From Bacteroidales bacterium (lineage in GTDB: Bacteria; Bacteroidota; Bacteroidia; Bacteroidales; F082), in contig JANTGU010000039.1 in the NCBI GenBank assembly GCA_024762735.1, positions 1 to 11,578 on the forward strand: a stretch of DNA of 11,578 nucleotides, written 5' to 3'. Below are positions 1 through 7,752 of this stretch, piece by piece; the first letter of the stretch is position 1, and every line of letters begins with the position of its first letter. The notes beneath the pieces were generated by a model. That model was not told the DNA's origin and made no database searches. It saw only the letters and a program-made list of their open reading frames with translations. The translations under genes and the position numbers were made by a program.

Positions 1-1274
1 ACCGGTTTGCAAATGCAGTAATCAACCCGGGAACTTACCTGGTAAAAATTGGCATTGACTGGGGTGCCACCTTTAACGATGCGGATTCCTATGAGCTTTC
101 TTTCACATGTACTCCAAATGCTCTGGAACTAAACCAAACTTACGAGGAAGCGGCGCCCATCGCACTTGACACCTGTTTTGAAGATAACATCTACGGTGAC
201 AACCACCTTTACACCGTTACACATGATGTGGATTGGTTTCAGGTGGATGTACCCGCGCCGGGTGTGCTCGAAATTGCTGTTACATCTGTACCTGACGATC
301 TCAGGTTAGACCTCGAAATCTATCAGGTTATCGATAATGTGTTAACCCTCATTGCTGATGACAGAGGTTCTGCAGGTCCCGGCGATAACCGGTTTGCAAA
401 TGCAGTAATCAACTCCGGAACCTACCTGATAAAAATAGGTATTGACTGGGGACAGGATTTTAATAAAGAAACGTATTCCTTTTGCTCGGATTTTACACCC
501 AACAATTTGGAACTAAATCAAACTTACGAGGAAGCAGCCCCTATCGCGCTTGACACCTGTTTTGAGGACAACATCTACGGTGATAACCACCTATACTCCG
601 TTACACATGATGAAGACTGGTTTCAGGTGGATGTACCCGCGTCAGGTGTGCTCGAAATTGCGGTTACCTCTGTACCTGACGACCTTCGTTTAAACCTTGA
701 GATATATCAGATAATCGACAACGTATTAACTCTGATTGCTGATGACAGAGGCTCTGCAGGTCCCGGCGATAACCGGTTTGCAAATGCTGTAATCAACCCC
801 GGAACTTACCTGATAAAGGTCGGTATTGGCTGGGGACAGGAGTTTAATAAGAATTCGTATTCTTTCTGTTCGGGCTTTACTCCTAACAATTTAGAACTTA
901 ATCAAACTTACGAGGAGGCAGCCCCTATTGCGCTTGACACCTGTTTTGAGGACAACATCTACGGTGATAACCACCTATACACCGTTACACATGATGTGGA
1001 TTGGTTTAGCCTGGAAGTAGTTGATAACAACTATCCTTTGAAAATATCCGTCACTTCCGTTCCTGACAACCTCCGGCTGAACCTTGAAGTGTATCAATTA
1101 ATTGAAAATGTACTTACCCTTATTGCCGACGATGGTGGTAGTGCAGGCCCGGGCGATGACCGGTTTGTAAGTGCAATTGTTAATGCGGGAACATACCTAG
1201 TTAAAATTGGCATTGACTGGGGTGAAGATTTTAACGAAGAACCCTATAACTTCTGCTTAGGTTATACAGGTATT
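1..1274 (+). repeat. Tandem 384-bp coding repeats (PPC-like modules)
   Basis: Unit starts, marked by the codons for LELNQTYEE, fall at 123, 507 and 891, exactly 384 bp apart. A further partial unit occupies 1-122. Units at 123 and 507 are close at the nucleotide level, with long identical stretches around the LDTC block and the GPGDNRFANAV block. The unit at 891 keeps the first block but its central part is diverged. The array extends out of the window, so the copy number is unknown. Confidence 0.92.
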
Positions 1275-1544
1275 GATGAGCAGTCGTTATCAAACCAGGT
1301 GGAGGTATTTCCAAATCCTTCCAATGGCAAATTGCAATTAAAGATTAACTCAGACAATAGTGATATCGACATACGAAGCATCAAAGTATATGACCTTTCA
1401 GGAAAAAATATGTTTGCTCTCCCACACAATAGCCTTATGAGTAACAATGTATCGGTTGATTTAACCAATCTTACCGAAGGCCTATATTTAATGAAAATCG
1501 TAACAAGCAAAGGAATCATAATCAAAAAAATTCTTATCAAATAA
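1..1544 (+). CDS. Secreted multi-PPC-repeat protein with T9SS C-terminal sorting domain (5' end missing)
   Basis: The reading frame is open from base 3 to the TAA at 1542-1544, so the gene begins upstream of the window; the GTG at 228 is an internal valine, not a start. The protein consists of modules of exactly 128 residues, each with a DWF motif, a beta-rich core, an acidic GPGD loop and a GTYL strand. This pattern fits the pre-peptidase C-terminal (PPC) beta-sandwich family found in secreted enzymes. Each full module has a Cys in LDTC and one in the FC near its end, possibly a disulfide pair. From about base 1275 comes a typical type A T9SS domain: FPNPSNG, a VYDLSG strand, a GLYLMKI strand and a basic KKILIK end. 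This predicts export through the outer membrane and either surface anchoring or release. Any catalytic domain would lie upstream and is not visible. The substrate is unknown. I am confident of the sorting domain and moderately confident of the PPC assignment. Confidence 0.9.
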   Translation, partial: RFANAVINPGTYLVKIGIDWGATFNDADSYELSFTCTPNALELNQTYEEAAPIALDTCFEDNIYGDNHLYTVTHDVDWFQVDVPAPGVLEIAVTSVPDDLRLDLEIYQVIDNVLTLIADDRGSAGPGDNRFANAVINSGTYLIKIGIDWGQDFNKETYSFCSDFTPNNLELNQTYEEAAPIALDTCFEDNIYGDNHLYSVTHDEDWFQVDVPASGVLEIAVTSVPDDLRLNLEIYQIIDNVLTLIADDRGSAGPGDNRFANAVINPGTYLIKVGIGWGQEFNKNSYSFCSGFTPNNLELNQTYEEAAPIALDTCFEDNIYGDNHLYTVTHDVDWFSLEVVDNNYPLKISVTSVPDNLRLNLEVYQLIENVLTLIADDGGSAGPGDDRFVSAIVNAGTYLVKIGIDWGEDFNEEPYNFCLGYTGIDEQSLSNQVEVFPNPSNGKLQLKINSDNSDIDIRSIKVYDLSGKNMFALPHNSLMSNNVSVDLTNLTEGLYLMKIVTSKGIIIKKILIK

Positions 1545-1575
1545 ACCCAAAAAACACAATTAAAATCTTATTAAA

Positions 1576-2364
1576 ATGAAAAAATTTACAGTTTTAACAT
1601 TAGTAATGACACTGTTATTCAGTGCTCCGATTTTTGCGCAGGACGCAAGGTATCATTATGGACCCGTGGCCGGTATTAACCTGGACGACATGCTCGCCAT
1701 TGCCGCAAAAACATTTGAAAACCGCGGTGTGAAGGTTGACCGGTTCAACTATTCGCGCGGGATGATTCTTTCAACAAATTATGGCTTTACCATTCTGGTT
1801 AGTCCTTACCGAACTAAAATTCTGGTTGAGAATACCGATGATGGGGTTTATCTGTCATTTATCGACTTGCAAATGAAAAGCTCAAGTGGTGGGTGGACTG
1901 ATGTAGCCAGTGTGCTGGGTAAAAAAACCGATAAACTGATGACCGCGATAGGCAAAGAATTCGAGGCTATTGCTAAAGACCCCAAACAGGTGGAAGCGGC
2001 CAAAACCGACTTTTACAATGACCCGCGCACACATTACCTGTTCTTTAAAAAGGCTACCGAGCTGGCTGCTGAACGCTGGTACGAACGCTTTATGAAAGAT
2101 AAAGTGTTTGACTGGACGTTGAAATTCTCTGATATAAAAAAGAATGAAAGCAAAAGCTTCCCCGATTTTAAATATGTAGTAACGGCAAGATATTATACCG
2201 GCTCGGCGCTTTCGGTTGGCAGTGGCGGATTATATGTAAAACTTTACACCAATGACGATAGCAATATGATGACGGAAAAGGGGACAAAAATAAAAGTCAA
2301 AGGGAAGTGTGTTAAGGTACACGAATACATGGGTATATACTATATTGACTTTACACAGGAATAG
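1576..2364 (+). CDS. Secreted protein of unknown function, 262 aa
   Basis: The protein starts with a clear signal peptide (MKKFTVLTL..., hydrophobic core, likely cut after FA before QDARYHYG), so it should be periplasmic or secreted. There is no lipobox cysteine and no later membrane helix. I do not recognise the family. Residues 24-150 form a mixed alpha/beta region with FENRGVKVDRF and a beta pair around TILVSPYRTKILVE. Residues about 175-262 look like small beta strands ending in KIKVKGKCVKVHEYMGIYYIDF, which could be an OB-fold-like barrel (inference from strand pattern only). It has no T9SS domain. The start is the first ATG after the upstream gene, 31 bp past that stop, with an A-rich leader and no Shine-Dalgarno sequence, as is normal in this phylum. 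No terminator separates it from the repeat protein, so co-transcription is plausible. Confidence 0.8.
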   Translation: MKKFTVLTLVMTLLFSAPIFAQDARYHYGPVAGINLDDMLAIAAKTFENRGVKVDRFNYSRGMILSTNYGFTILVSPYRTKILVENTDDGVYLSFIDLQMKSSSGGWTDVASVLGKKTDKLMTAIGKEFEAIAKDPKQVEAAKTDFYNDPRTHYLFFKKATELAAERWYERFMKDKVFDWTLKFSDIKKNESKSFPDFKYVVTARYYTGSALSVGSGGLYVKLYTNDDSNMMTEKGTKIKVKGKCVKVHEYMGIYYIDFTQE

Positions 2365-2450
2365 CTTCTTCACTTTGGTTAACCTAAACAACATTAATTT
2401 CGAACAAAACAGGGCTGTTCACCCCCATAGTGACAACTGGAAGGAATGAT

Positions 2451-2486
2451 ACCCTGAAATAACCTTCTAAAATAATTTTACAGGGT
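2451..2486 (+). repeat. Short inverted repeat in leader of the CTERM-protein gene
   Basis: ACCCTG at 2451-2456 is matched by CAGGGT at 2481-2486, with a 24-base A/T-rich loop. It lies 38 bases before the start codon at 2524. There is no U-tract behind it, so it is not a convincing terminator for the gene ending at 2364. It could be a 5' UTR structure or chance. Confidence 0.25.
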
Positions 2487-2523
2487 GCTAATCAATTAAA
2501 TAACCAATAACAAATTGTTAAAT

Positions 2524-3219
2524 ATGAAAAAATTATTTTTACTAATTGCTGTATTTACTTTTACAGCAAGTACGGCGTTCAGCCAACAAGACGGTTGCAA
2601 TAGCAACTCTATTTTTAGTCAGGCATTGTTAAATCCGCCAAGTGCTTATACTTCTGATGAAAACGGAAACACTCAGTTAGACAACTTCTACGGTTTAACT
2701 GATGAAATTTACAGCATGAGTTTTTGGGGAATCATGTGGGATGGAAGCACCGACTGTTATACCCCCGGTCCACAGGACTTTGTGATTAACTTTTACTCAA
2801 ATGTGGGTGACCCGGTGAATGGTTCGGTAGGCAGCTTGGTTGAAACTTTTGATGTTACCATAACTCCCACGGCCACAGGTATGACCTATTCAAATGCTTA
2901 CACAGGAGTTACAGCTCAAATATTGAAATACCAAATTTCATTTCCTTCAACGGTCAGTTTAGCGGAAGGATGGTTTTCGGTAGTTAAAAAGAATCCTGGC
3001 AGCGATGCTTGTATGTTCAACTTTCTAAATACAACAAATGGCGATGGCCATTCTGCTTATAAGCTTCATAATTCACCTGATTACCATTATCCGACCAATA
3101 ACAGAGCTTTCTGTTTGTGTAAAGCTCCGCCTGTTCCGGTTTCCAATTGGGCATTGGCAGTTGGAATACTTCTGATTCTCGGATTTATCCTTATTAGGTA
3201 CAGAACTAAAATGGCATAA
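2524..3219 (+). CDS. Secreted protein with IPTL/PEP-CTERM-like C-terminal sorting signal, 231 aa
   Basis: I place the start at the ATG at 2524; a TTG three codons earlier is possible, but MKKLFLLIAVFTFTAS gives the standard signal peptide, probably cut near FS/QQ. The mature part (about residues 22-200) is rich in Asn, Gly, Ser, Thr and Tyr and looks like a beta-sandwich. It has a few Cys and no family I recognise. The C-terminus is tripartite: VPVSNWAL at about 204-211, one hydrophobic helix and an arginine/lysine tail (IRYRTKMA). This layout is known from exosortase/archaeosortase substrates; the Pro-x-x-x-x-Trp spacing is closest to the IPTLxxW class. By analogy the protein is exported, then cut and attached or released at the surface by an exosortase-type enzyme. 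No such enzyme lies in this window. A simple single-pass membrane anchor is the alternative. Confidence 0.82.
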   Translation: MKKLFLLIAVFTFTASTAFSQQDGCNSNSIFSQALLNPPSAYTSDENGNTQLDNFYGLTDEIYSMSFWGIMWDGSTDCYTPGPQDFVINFYSNVGDPVNGSVGSLVETFDVTITPTATGMTYSNAYTGVTAQILKYQISFPSTVSLAEGWFSVVKKNPGSDACMFNFLNTTNGDGHSAYKLHNSPDYHYPTNNRAFCLCKAPPVPVSNWALAVGILLILGFILIRYRTKMA

Positions 3220-3243
3220 ATAGCATACAGGTGGTTTTTTTTT

Positions 3244-3280
3244 GAAGGGGAAATCCAAAATGGGTCTCCCCTTCTTTTTT
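3244..3280 (+). terminator. Rho-independent terminator after the CTERM-protein gene
   Basis: GAAGGGGA at 3244-3251 pairs perfectly with TCCCCTTC at 3267-3274. A weaker inner pairing (ATCC with GGGT) is possible. Six T residues follow directly at 3275-3280. It lies 24 bases past the stop codon at 3219. The opposite strand has no T-tract, so it acts on the + strand only. Confidence 0.88.
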
Positions 3281-3386
3281 AGTAACTCATTAATAACTGC
3301 CATTGTAACTAATCAGTGTCAATTACCAGTGTATTTTTACTTCAACAAAACCATTTTTAACAGGACGGGCATTAAATCTATTTTCG

Positions 3387-3394
3387 TATGTTTG
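3387..3394 (+). promoter_or_regulatory. Possible Bacteroidota -7 element upstream of the YfcC-family gene
   Basis: TATGTTTG matches the TAnnTTTG consensus exactly and lies 22 bases before the ATG at 3417. No TTTG is found at the expected -33 spacing, so support is partial. A promoter here makes sense because a terminator closes the preceding unit at 3280. Confidence 0.35.
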
Positions 3395-3416
3395 GCTTCC
3401 ATTCAAACCCTTTACC

Positions 3417-5012
3417 ATGTTTAAAAAAATACCACACACTTACGTTATAATTTTTTCTATCATCGTATTGTCAGCCATTTTAACCTGGTTTATTCCTGGT
3501 GGCGAATACAGCCGACACAGGATAAATGTTAATGGTGTTGAACGAACTGTTATAGAAAAAGGATCGTTTCACTTTGTGGAGAACCAACCTCAAACATGGC
3601 AGGTATTCACGGCCTTTTTTAAAGGATTTGAAAGGCAGGCTGGTATTATTGCCTTTATTTTAATGATTGGCGGGGCCTTTTGGATTGTAAACTCCAGCAA
3701 GGCCATCGACATGGGTATTTTGTCTTTTTTGAAATATACCAAAAAACTGGAAAAAAACCCGGCACTACGTAAAGTTGGGGTTAACAACATTGTCATCACG
3801 TTGGTCATGTTACTGTTTAGTGTCTTCGGGGCGGTGTTTGGCATGAGCGAAGAGACCATTGCTTTTATTATCATCGTGGTTCCGTTGGCCATTTCGATGG
3901 GCTACGACTCCATTGTGGGGGTAAGCATGGTGTTTGTGGCAGCGGGACTTGGTTTTGCCGGGGCCGTGCTCAACCCTTTTACCATTGGTATTGCACAAGG
4001 TATTGCTGACCTGCCGCTCTTTTCGGGGTTTGGCTACAGGCTTTTCAGCTGGGGGGTTATCAATGCCGTGGGTATTGGCTGGGTGTTGTGGTATGCCGGA
4101 AAGGTTCATAAAGATCCCACCCGTTCGCCTGTTTACGAAGATGATGCTTATTGGCGTAAACATGTTGAAGTAAACCAGCAGGATATTGCGTTTCACACAC
4201 CCAAATCAGCCTGGGTAGTATTTGTTTTGACATCAGTGGCATTGGGACTTTTTGCCGGGTTCTATCCTGAAACCACCATGAAAATAGGTAACACCTCCGA
4301 AACACTGCCCATGGTTCCGGTGGCGTTCGCCCTGTTTGTTTTTACAGGATGGGTAAGCCTGCGTAAATCAGTTCACTTTTTTGTACTTACCCTGCTGGGG
4401 TTCACCATTGTTTATTTGATAATTGGCGTGATGGGCTACTCGTGGTACATCGAAGAGATTGCCGGGCTGTTTTTCACGTTGGGCATTTTATCGGGGATAG
4501 CCATGAACTATAACGGCAATCGAATTACCAAGCTCTTTATAGAAGGTTCTGCCGATATTCTTTCGGCTGCCATGGTGGTGGGATTGGCCGGAGGTATTCT
4601 GGTAATTCTGGAAGATGGCCGTGTTATCGATACCATTTTGCACGGAGTTGCCGGTTCCATGTCTGATTTGGGAAAATTGGGCACCGTGTCGGTGATGTAT
4701 CTTATCCAAACCGGTATTAACATCATCATCCCGTCAGGTTCGGCCAAAGCGGCACTTACCATGCCTGTGATGGCTCCATTTTCGGATTTGGTAAACCTGT
4801 CGCGCCAGGCAACGGTAATGGCCTTTCAGTTTGGCGATGGCTTTACCAACATGATTACCCCTACTTCAGGTGTTTTAATTGGAGTATTGGGCGTAGCTCG
4901 TATTCCGTACGACAAATGGGTGAAATGGATATTACCCTTTATGGTGGTGCTCATGCTGCTGGGATGGCTACTACTCATTCCAACGGTAACCATGCAACTG
5001 GATGGTTTTTAA
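3417..5012 (+). CDS. yfcC: YfcC/DcuC-family membrane transporter, 531 aa
   Basis: This is a polytopic inner-membrane carrier with about 12 hydrophobic segments. It begins with the family-typical IPHTYVIIF and a helix ending in WFIPGGEY (residues 24-31). Further family signatures are GMSEETIAF (142-150), NPFTIGIAQ (186-194), PSGSAKAALTMPVMAP (439-454) and QFGDGFTNMITPTSG (471-485). The last two resemble paired re-entrant loops of the ion-transporter superfamily. Relatives are annotated as C4-dicarboxylate (DcuC-like) carriers or as basic amino-acid antiporters. The sequence alone does not settle the substrate. Length and ends look complete. A cytoplasmic charged loop at about 228-262 separates two halves. 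It stands alone as a transcription unit: a terminator lies upstream and a convergent gene downstream, so no pathway neighbour indicates the substrate. The family call is firm; the symbol is by family only. Confidence 0.88.
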   Translation: MFKKIPHTYVIIFSIIVLSAILTWFIPGGEYSRHRINVNGVERTVIEKGSFHFVENQPQTWQVFTAFFKGFERQAGIIAFILMIGGAFWIVNSSKAIDMGILSFLKYTKKLEKNPALRKVGVNNIVITLVMLLFSVFGAVFGMSEETIAFIIIVVPLAISMGYDSIVGVSMVFVAAGLGFAGAVLNPFTIGIAQGIADLPLFSGFGYRLFSWGVINAVGIGWVLWYAGKVHKDPTRSPVYEDDAYWRKHVEVNQQDIAFHTPKSAWVVFVLTSVALGLFAGFYPETTMKIGNTSETLPMVPVAFALFVFTGWVSLRKSVHFFVLTLLGFTIVYLIIGVMGYSWYIEEIAGLFFTLGILSGIAMNYNGNRITKLFIEGSADILSAAMVVGLAGGILVILEDGRVIDTILHGVAGSMSDLGKLGTVSVMYLIQTGINIIIPSGSAKAALTMPVMAPFSDLVNLSRQATVMAFQFGDGFTNMITPTSGVLIGVLGVARIPYDKWVKWILPFMVVLMLLGWLLLIPTVTMQLDGF

Positions 5013-5025
5013 GGTTATAGAACCT
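5012..5025. other. Small hairpin at the convergent yfcC / kinase 3' ends
   Basis: AGGTT (5012-5016) and AACCT (5021-5025) form a 5-bp stem with a 4-base loop, spanning the 2-bp gap between the two convergent stop codons. Neither strand has a good U-tract straight after it. It is at best a weak bidirectional terminator. Confidence 0.25.
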
Positions 5026-7585
5026 GCTTTAAAACATTAATAAGGTTTGATATTTTGATGGGTTTGGTTACGTACCCATCGAAATTTATTTTGTTTAAAT
5101 CTTCCAGTTCGGAACGTACGGTATAGGCTGTCTGAGCCACAACCGGAATGCCGGGATGCCGGCGCCTGATTTCTGCCACGGCTTCGTAGCCATCCATCAC
5201 GGGCATCTTCAAGTCCATTAAAATAACATCTACATCCGGTTCGTTATCAAGAATTTCAAGAGCCTCTTTACCATTCCATGCATGGAATAGTTTTGCATCA
5301 AACCTGGATAAAATGGTTTCCAGTAAAACATAATTCAACTCATTGTCTTCAGCTATTAAAATGGTTTTTTTATTGATGTTCCCAGTGGGTTTTTTACCAG
5401 ACTTGTCGGTTTCGTCATTCACTCTTTCAATGGGAAGAGTAAAAGAAACGGTGGTGCCGGTATCTTCTTTCGAGTTCAGGGAGATTTCCCCCCCTAACAT
5501 GGTTACATAAGCTTTGGTTAACGACAAACCAACCCCAACCCCGCCAAAACGTTTAGCATTACCCACCTCAACCTGACGATACGGGTCGAAAACCTTATCT
5601 TGTAGAGACGCGGGAATGCCAATGCCGGTGTCTTCCACCTGAAAGAATAACTGATTTTGTTCCGTTGTCTTAAGGGTAATGGTTATTTGCCCCGAATAGG
5701 AGAATTTTATGGCGTTATCAATAAGGTGCCATACAATCCGTTCAAATTTATACTCATCGGTTACCATTTCACCGTCAGCCCTGTCGATGGCGTTAAGTAG
5801 TTTTATTTTCAGGCTTTTTTGCTCGGCAAGATCACTAAAACTATCGAGGGTGTTGTTCACAATGTCCACCACGTTAACAGGTGTTTTGGTTATTTCAGCT
5901 TGATGGCTATGAACTTTTGAAATTTCGACGGTGTCGTTTACAATATTTAAGAGTTGGCGGCAACTTTGATTGATTAAACCGGCATACTCTTCCTGAATAT
6001 CAGGGGCGAGGTTTGGCTCGGTAAGAAACGAAGAAAACCCGATAATACCATTCATGGGGGTTCTGAACTCGTGCGAAACATTGTTTAAAAACGCACTTTT
6101 TAACCGGTCGCTCTCCTCGGCTTTTTCTTTTGCTTTAACCAGATCGGAAGTGCGCTGTTGCACGATTTCTTCGAGGTGATTTTTATGCTGTAGTAATTCA
6201 TCGGAGTGCTTTTTAATTTCGATGTTTTGTTTCGAAATTAACGCTTTCTGCTCCAGTATTTCTTTGTTTTTTTGTTGTAACAAACGATTTGCTTTTTTCT
6301 TGTCGCGATATAACCAAACAAAAACAATGATTATGAGTATCGCAACCAAAAGGCTTACAATGAGAATCCTTCTTAGTTTAGCCTGGTATTTCATCTCTTT
6401 GGCCAAAATCTCCTCTTTCCTTTTTTGGTTTAGCCTTTCAGCCTCTTTTTCTTTTTCGTATTTGTATTGATATTCGAGTTTGGTGAACTTTCGCACATTG
6501 TCTTTGTTAAAAATACTATCGTTAAGGTTTTTGTATTCAACATGATATTGGTATGCTTTTTTATATTGTCCCAACATGGCATAGCTTGTCGATAAAGTTT
6601 CGGTAACACTTCGCATCAGCTCAATGTCGCCAATAGCACGAGCGATGGCGTAGGCTTTAGCGGCATACTTGTTTGCCACATCCGGTTTATTTAAGTCGAG
6701 ATACAGGAGCCCCAGCTCTTTATCGTTTTTGGCTTCCTGGCTTTTGTTTCCGGTTTCCATGCTTAACTTCAACGATTTGTTAAAATACTCTTTGGCTAAA
6801 TCGTACTTTTTTTGTGCCCTGTAAACTTTACCGGTGTTATAGTACGACCAGGCAATGCCACTTTTATTGTTTAATTTCCGGTATAACTCCAACGATTTCT
6901 GAAAATATTCCAGGGCTTTTGGAAGCATGTTCTGGGAAAAATAATTGTTGCCAATATTGTGGTAGGTATCAGAAATTCCTATCATGTCGTTAGCCTTTTT
7001 GTAGTATTCCAACGCGTTTAAGTAATATTGCAAAGCATTGGCGTGTTCTTCCAGCATATCGTAAACAATCCCAATGTTACTGTACGAGGCGGCAATACCA
7101 GCCAAATGGTTCCTCTCCTTATCGATGGTTAATGATTTTTGAAAATACTCCAACGCCAGCGGATAGTTGCCTTCAATTTTATAAATCGCGCCAATGTTGT
7201 TGTAGGTGTCTGACAAACCGGGTTTGTTGCCCAATTTTTCATTGGTTTGTAGTGACTTTTTAAAATACTCGATGGCTTTTGCAAAATCCGATTTCATGTA
7301 ATAGCATGCCCCCAAAATATTTTCCGACTTGGCTTCGCCCCTGGTATAGTTGAGTTGAAGCGAAAGCTCATGTGCTTTTTCAGCATACTTTAAAGTGCTG
7401 TCAACATCTACTGCATATAGCTTTTTGCTGAGCTTAAGCAGTGTTAAAACGCGGTTGGTATCAGCTTTGGAGGAGGATTTTAATACTTGTTGCAAGCTGT
7501 CGGTTTTGGTGCTTTGGGCGGTAAGGTTGAGGGTTATGCCCAGAGTGAGCAAAACGAAAACAACGGCTGATAATAGTTGTTTCAT
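5015..7585 (-). CDS. TPR-containing hybrid sensor histidine kinase with receiver domain, 856 aa
   Basis: Domains in order: signal peptide (1-24); seven TPR units (about 87-357) with a 40-residue period; a membrane helix (about 406-426) flanked by charged helices; a coiled coil (about 427-495); HisKA with the H-box around His505 (SHEFRTP); HATPase_c with N-box Asn624, G1 box DTGIGIP (652-658) and G2 box GGVGVGLSL (681-689); and a C-terminal receiver domain (741-856) with acidic pair Glu746/Asp747, phosphoacceptor Asp791 in MDLKMPVMDG, Thr819 and Lys841. All catalytic residues are present, so it should be active. By topology the TPR array is periplasmic, presumably sensing a protein or peptide ligand (inference). 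No HPt or DNA-binding domain follows, and no response regulator gene is adjacent, so its output acts elsewhere. It ends 2 bp from the convergent transporter gene; a link to that transporter is possible but unproven. Confidence 0.95.
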   Translation of the reverse strand: MKQLLSAVVFVLLTLGITLNLTAQSTKTDSLQQVLKSSSKADTNRVLTLLKLSKKLYAVDVDSTLKYAEKAHELSLQLNYTRGEAKSENILGACYYMKSDFAKAIEYFKKSLQTNEKLGNKPGLSDTYNNIGAIYKIEGNYPLALEYFQKSLTIDKERNHLAGIAASYSNIGIVYDMLEEHANALQYYLNALEYYKKANDMIGISDTYHNIGNNYFSQNMLPKALEYFQKSLELYRKLNNKSGIAWSYYNTGKVYRAQKKYDLAKEYFNKSLKLSMETGNKSQEAKNDKELGLLYLDLNKPDVANKYAAKAYAIARAIGDIELMRSVTETLSTSYAMLGQYKKAYQYHVEYKNLNDSIFNKDNVRKFTKLEYQYKYEKEKEAERLNQKRKEEILAKEMKYQAKLRRILIVSLLVAILIIIVFVWLYRDKKKANRLLQQKNKEILEQKALISKQNIEIKKHSDELLQHKNHLEEIVQQRTSDLVKAKEKAEESDRLKSAFLNNVSHEFRTPMNGIIGFSSFLTEPNLAPDIQEEYAGLINQSCRQLLNIVNDTVEISKVHSHQAEITKTPVNVVDIVNNTLDSFSDLAEQKSLKIKLLNAIDRADGEMVTDEYKFERIVWHLIDNAIKFSYSGQITITLKTTEQNQLFFQVEDTGIGIPASLQDKVFDPYRQVEVGNAKRFGGVGVGLSLTKAYVTMLGGEISLNSKEDTGTTVSFTLPIERVNDETDKSGKKPTGNINKKTILIAEDNELNYVLLETILSRFDAKLFHAWNGKEALEILDNEPDVDVILMDLKMPVMDGYEAVAEIRRRHPGIPVVAQTAYTVRSELEDLNKINFDGYVTKPIKISNLINVLKQVL

Positions 7586-7599
7586 AATTCAAGCAAGTT

Positions 7600-7626
7600 A
7601 GGTTGACAACCTTAATACCGGTTGAC
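7600..7626 (-). promoter_or_regulatory. Palindrome and repeated GGTTGAC upstream of the kinase gene
   Basis: AGGTTG-A-CAACCT at 7600-7612 is a perfect 6+1+6 palindrome 15 bases before the kinase start codon. The half GGTTGAC recurs at 7620-7626, 19 bp from its first copy at 7601. This could be an operator, or in RNA a small leader hairpin. No matching promoter pair was found: a TTTG is followed after 19 bases by GTTTTTTG, which lacks the TA. Confidence 0.35.
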
Positions 7627-7752
7627 GAAGGTTAAAATTGCAAAAAACCGATTCGAAATATCGGACACAAAAATTGAGTGTAAATGTAAGACGATTTAAA
7701 GCGTCATCAAAATTATCAGCGGTTTATTTTTTAGCGGGAAAAAGGATTTGGG

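Noticed and set aside
1..1274. CRISPR-like or other non-coding repeat array
   Set aside because: The repeats are 384 bp, in frame and protein-coding with synonymous differences, so they are domain repeats.
228..1544. Treating the GTG at 228 as the start of the repeat protein
   Set aside because: The same frame is open back to base 3 and encodes the preceding repeat unit, so 228 is an internal valine codon in HDVDWF.
2515..2523. TTG start for the CTERM protein
   Set aside because: The ATG at 2524 gives a canonical signal peptide beginning MKK; the three extra residues add nothing.
3242..3424. 60-codon + strand frame between the CTERM gene and the transporter
   Set aside because: It begins inside the terminator hairpin, overlaps the transporter start and has no family resemblance.
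3590..4762. Several antisense or alternate-frame ORFs inside the transporter gene
   Set aside because: They are shadows of the strongly conserved transporter frame, with low-complexity, non-protein-like composition.
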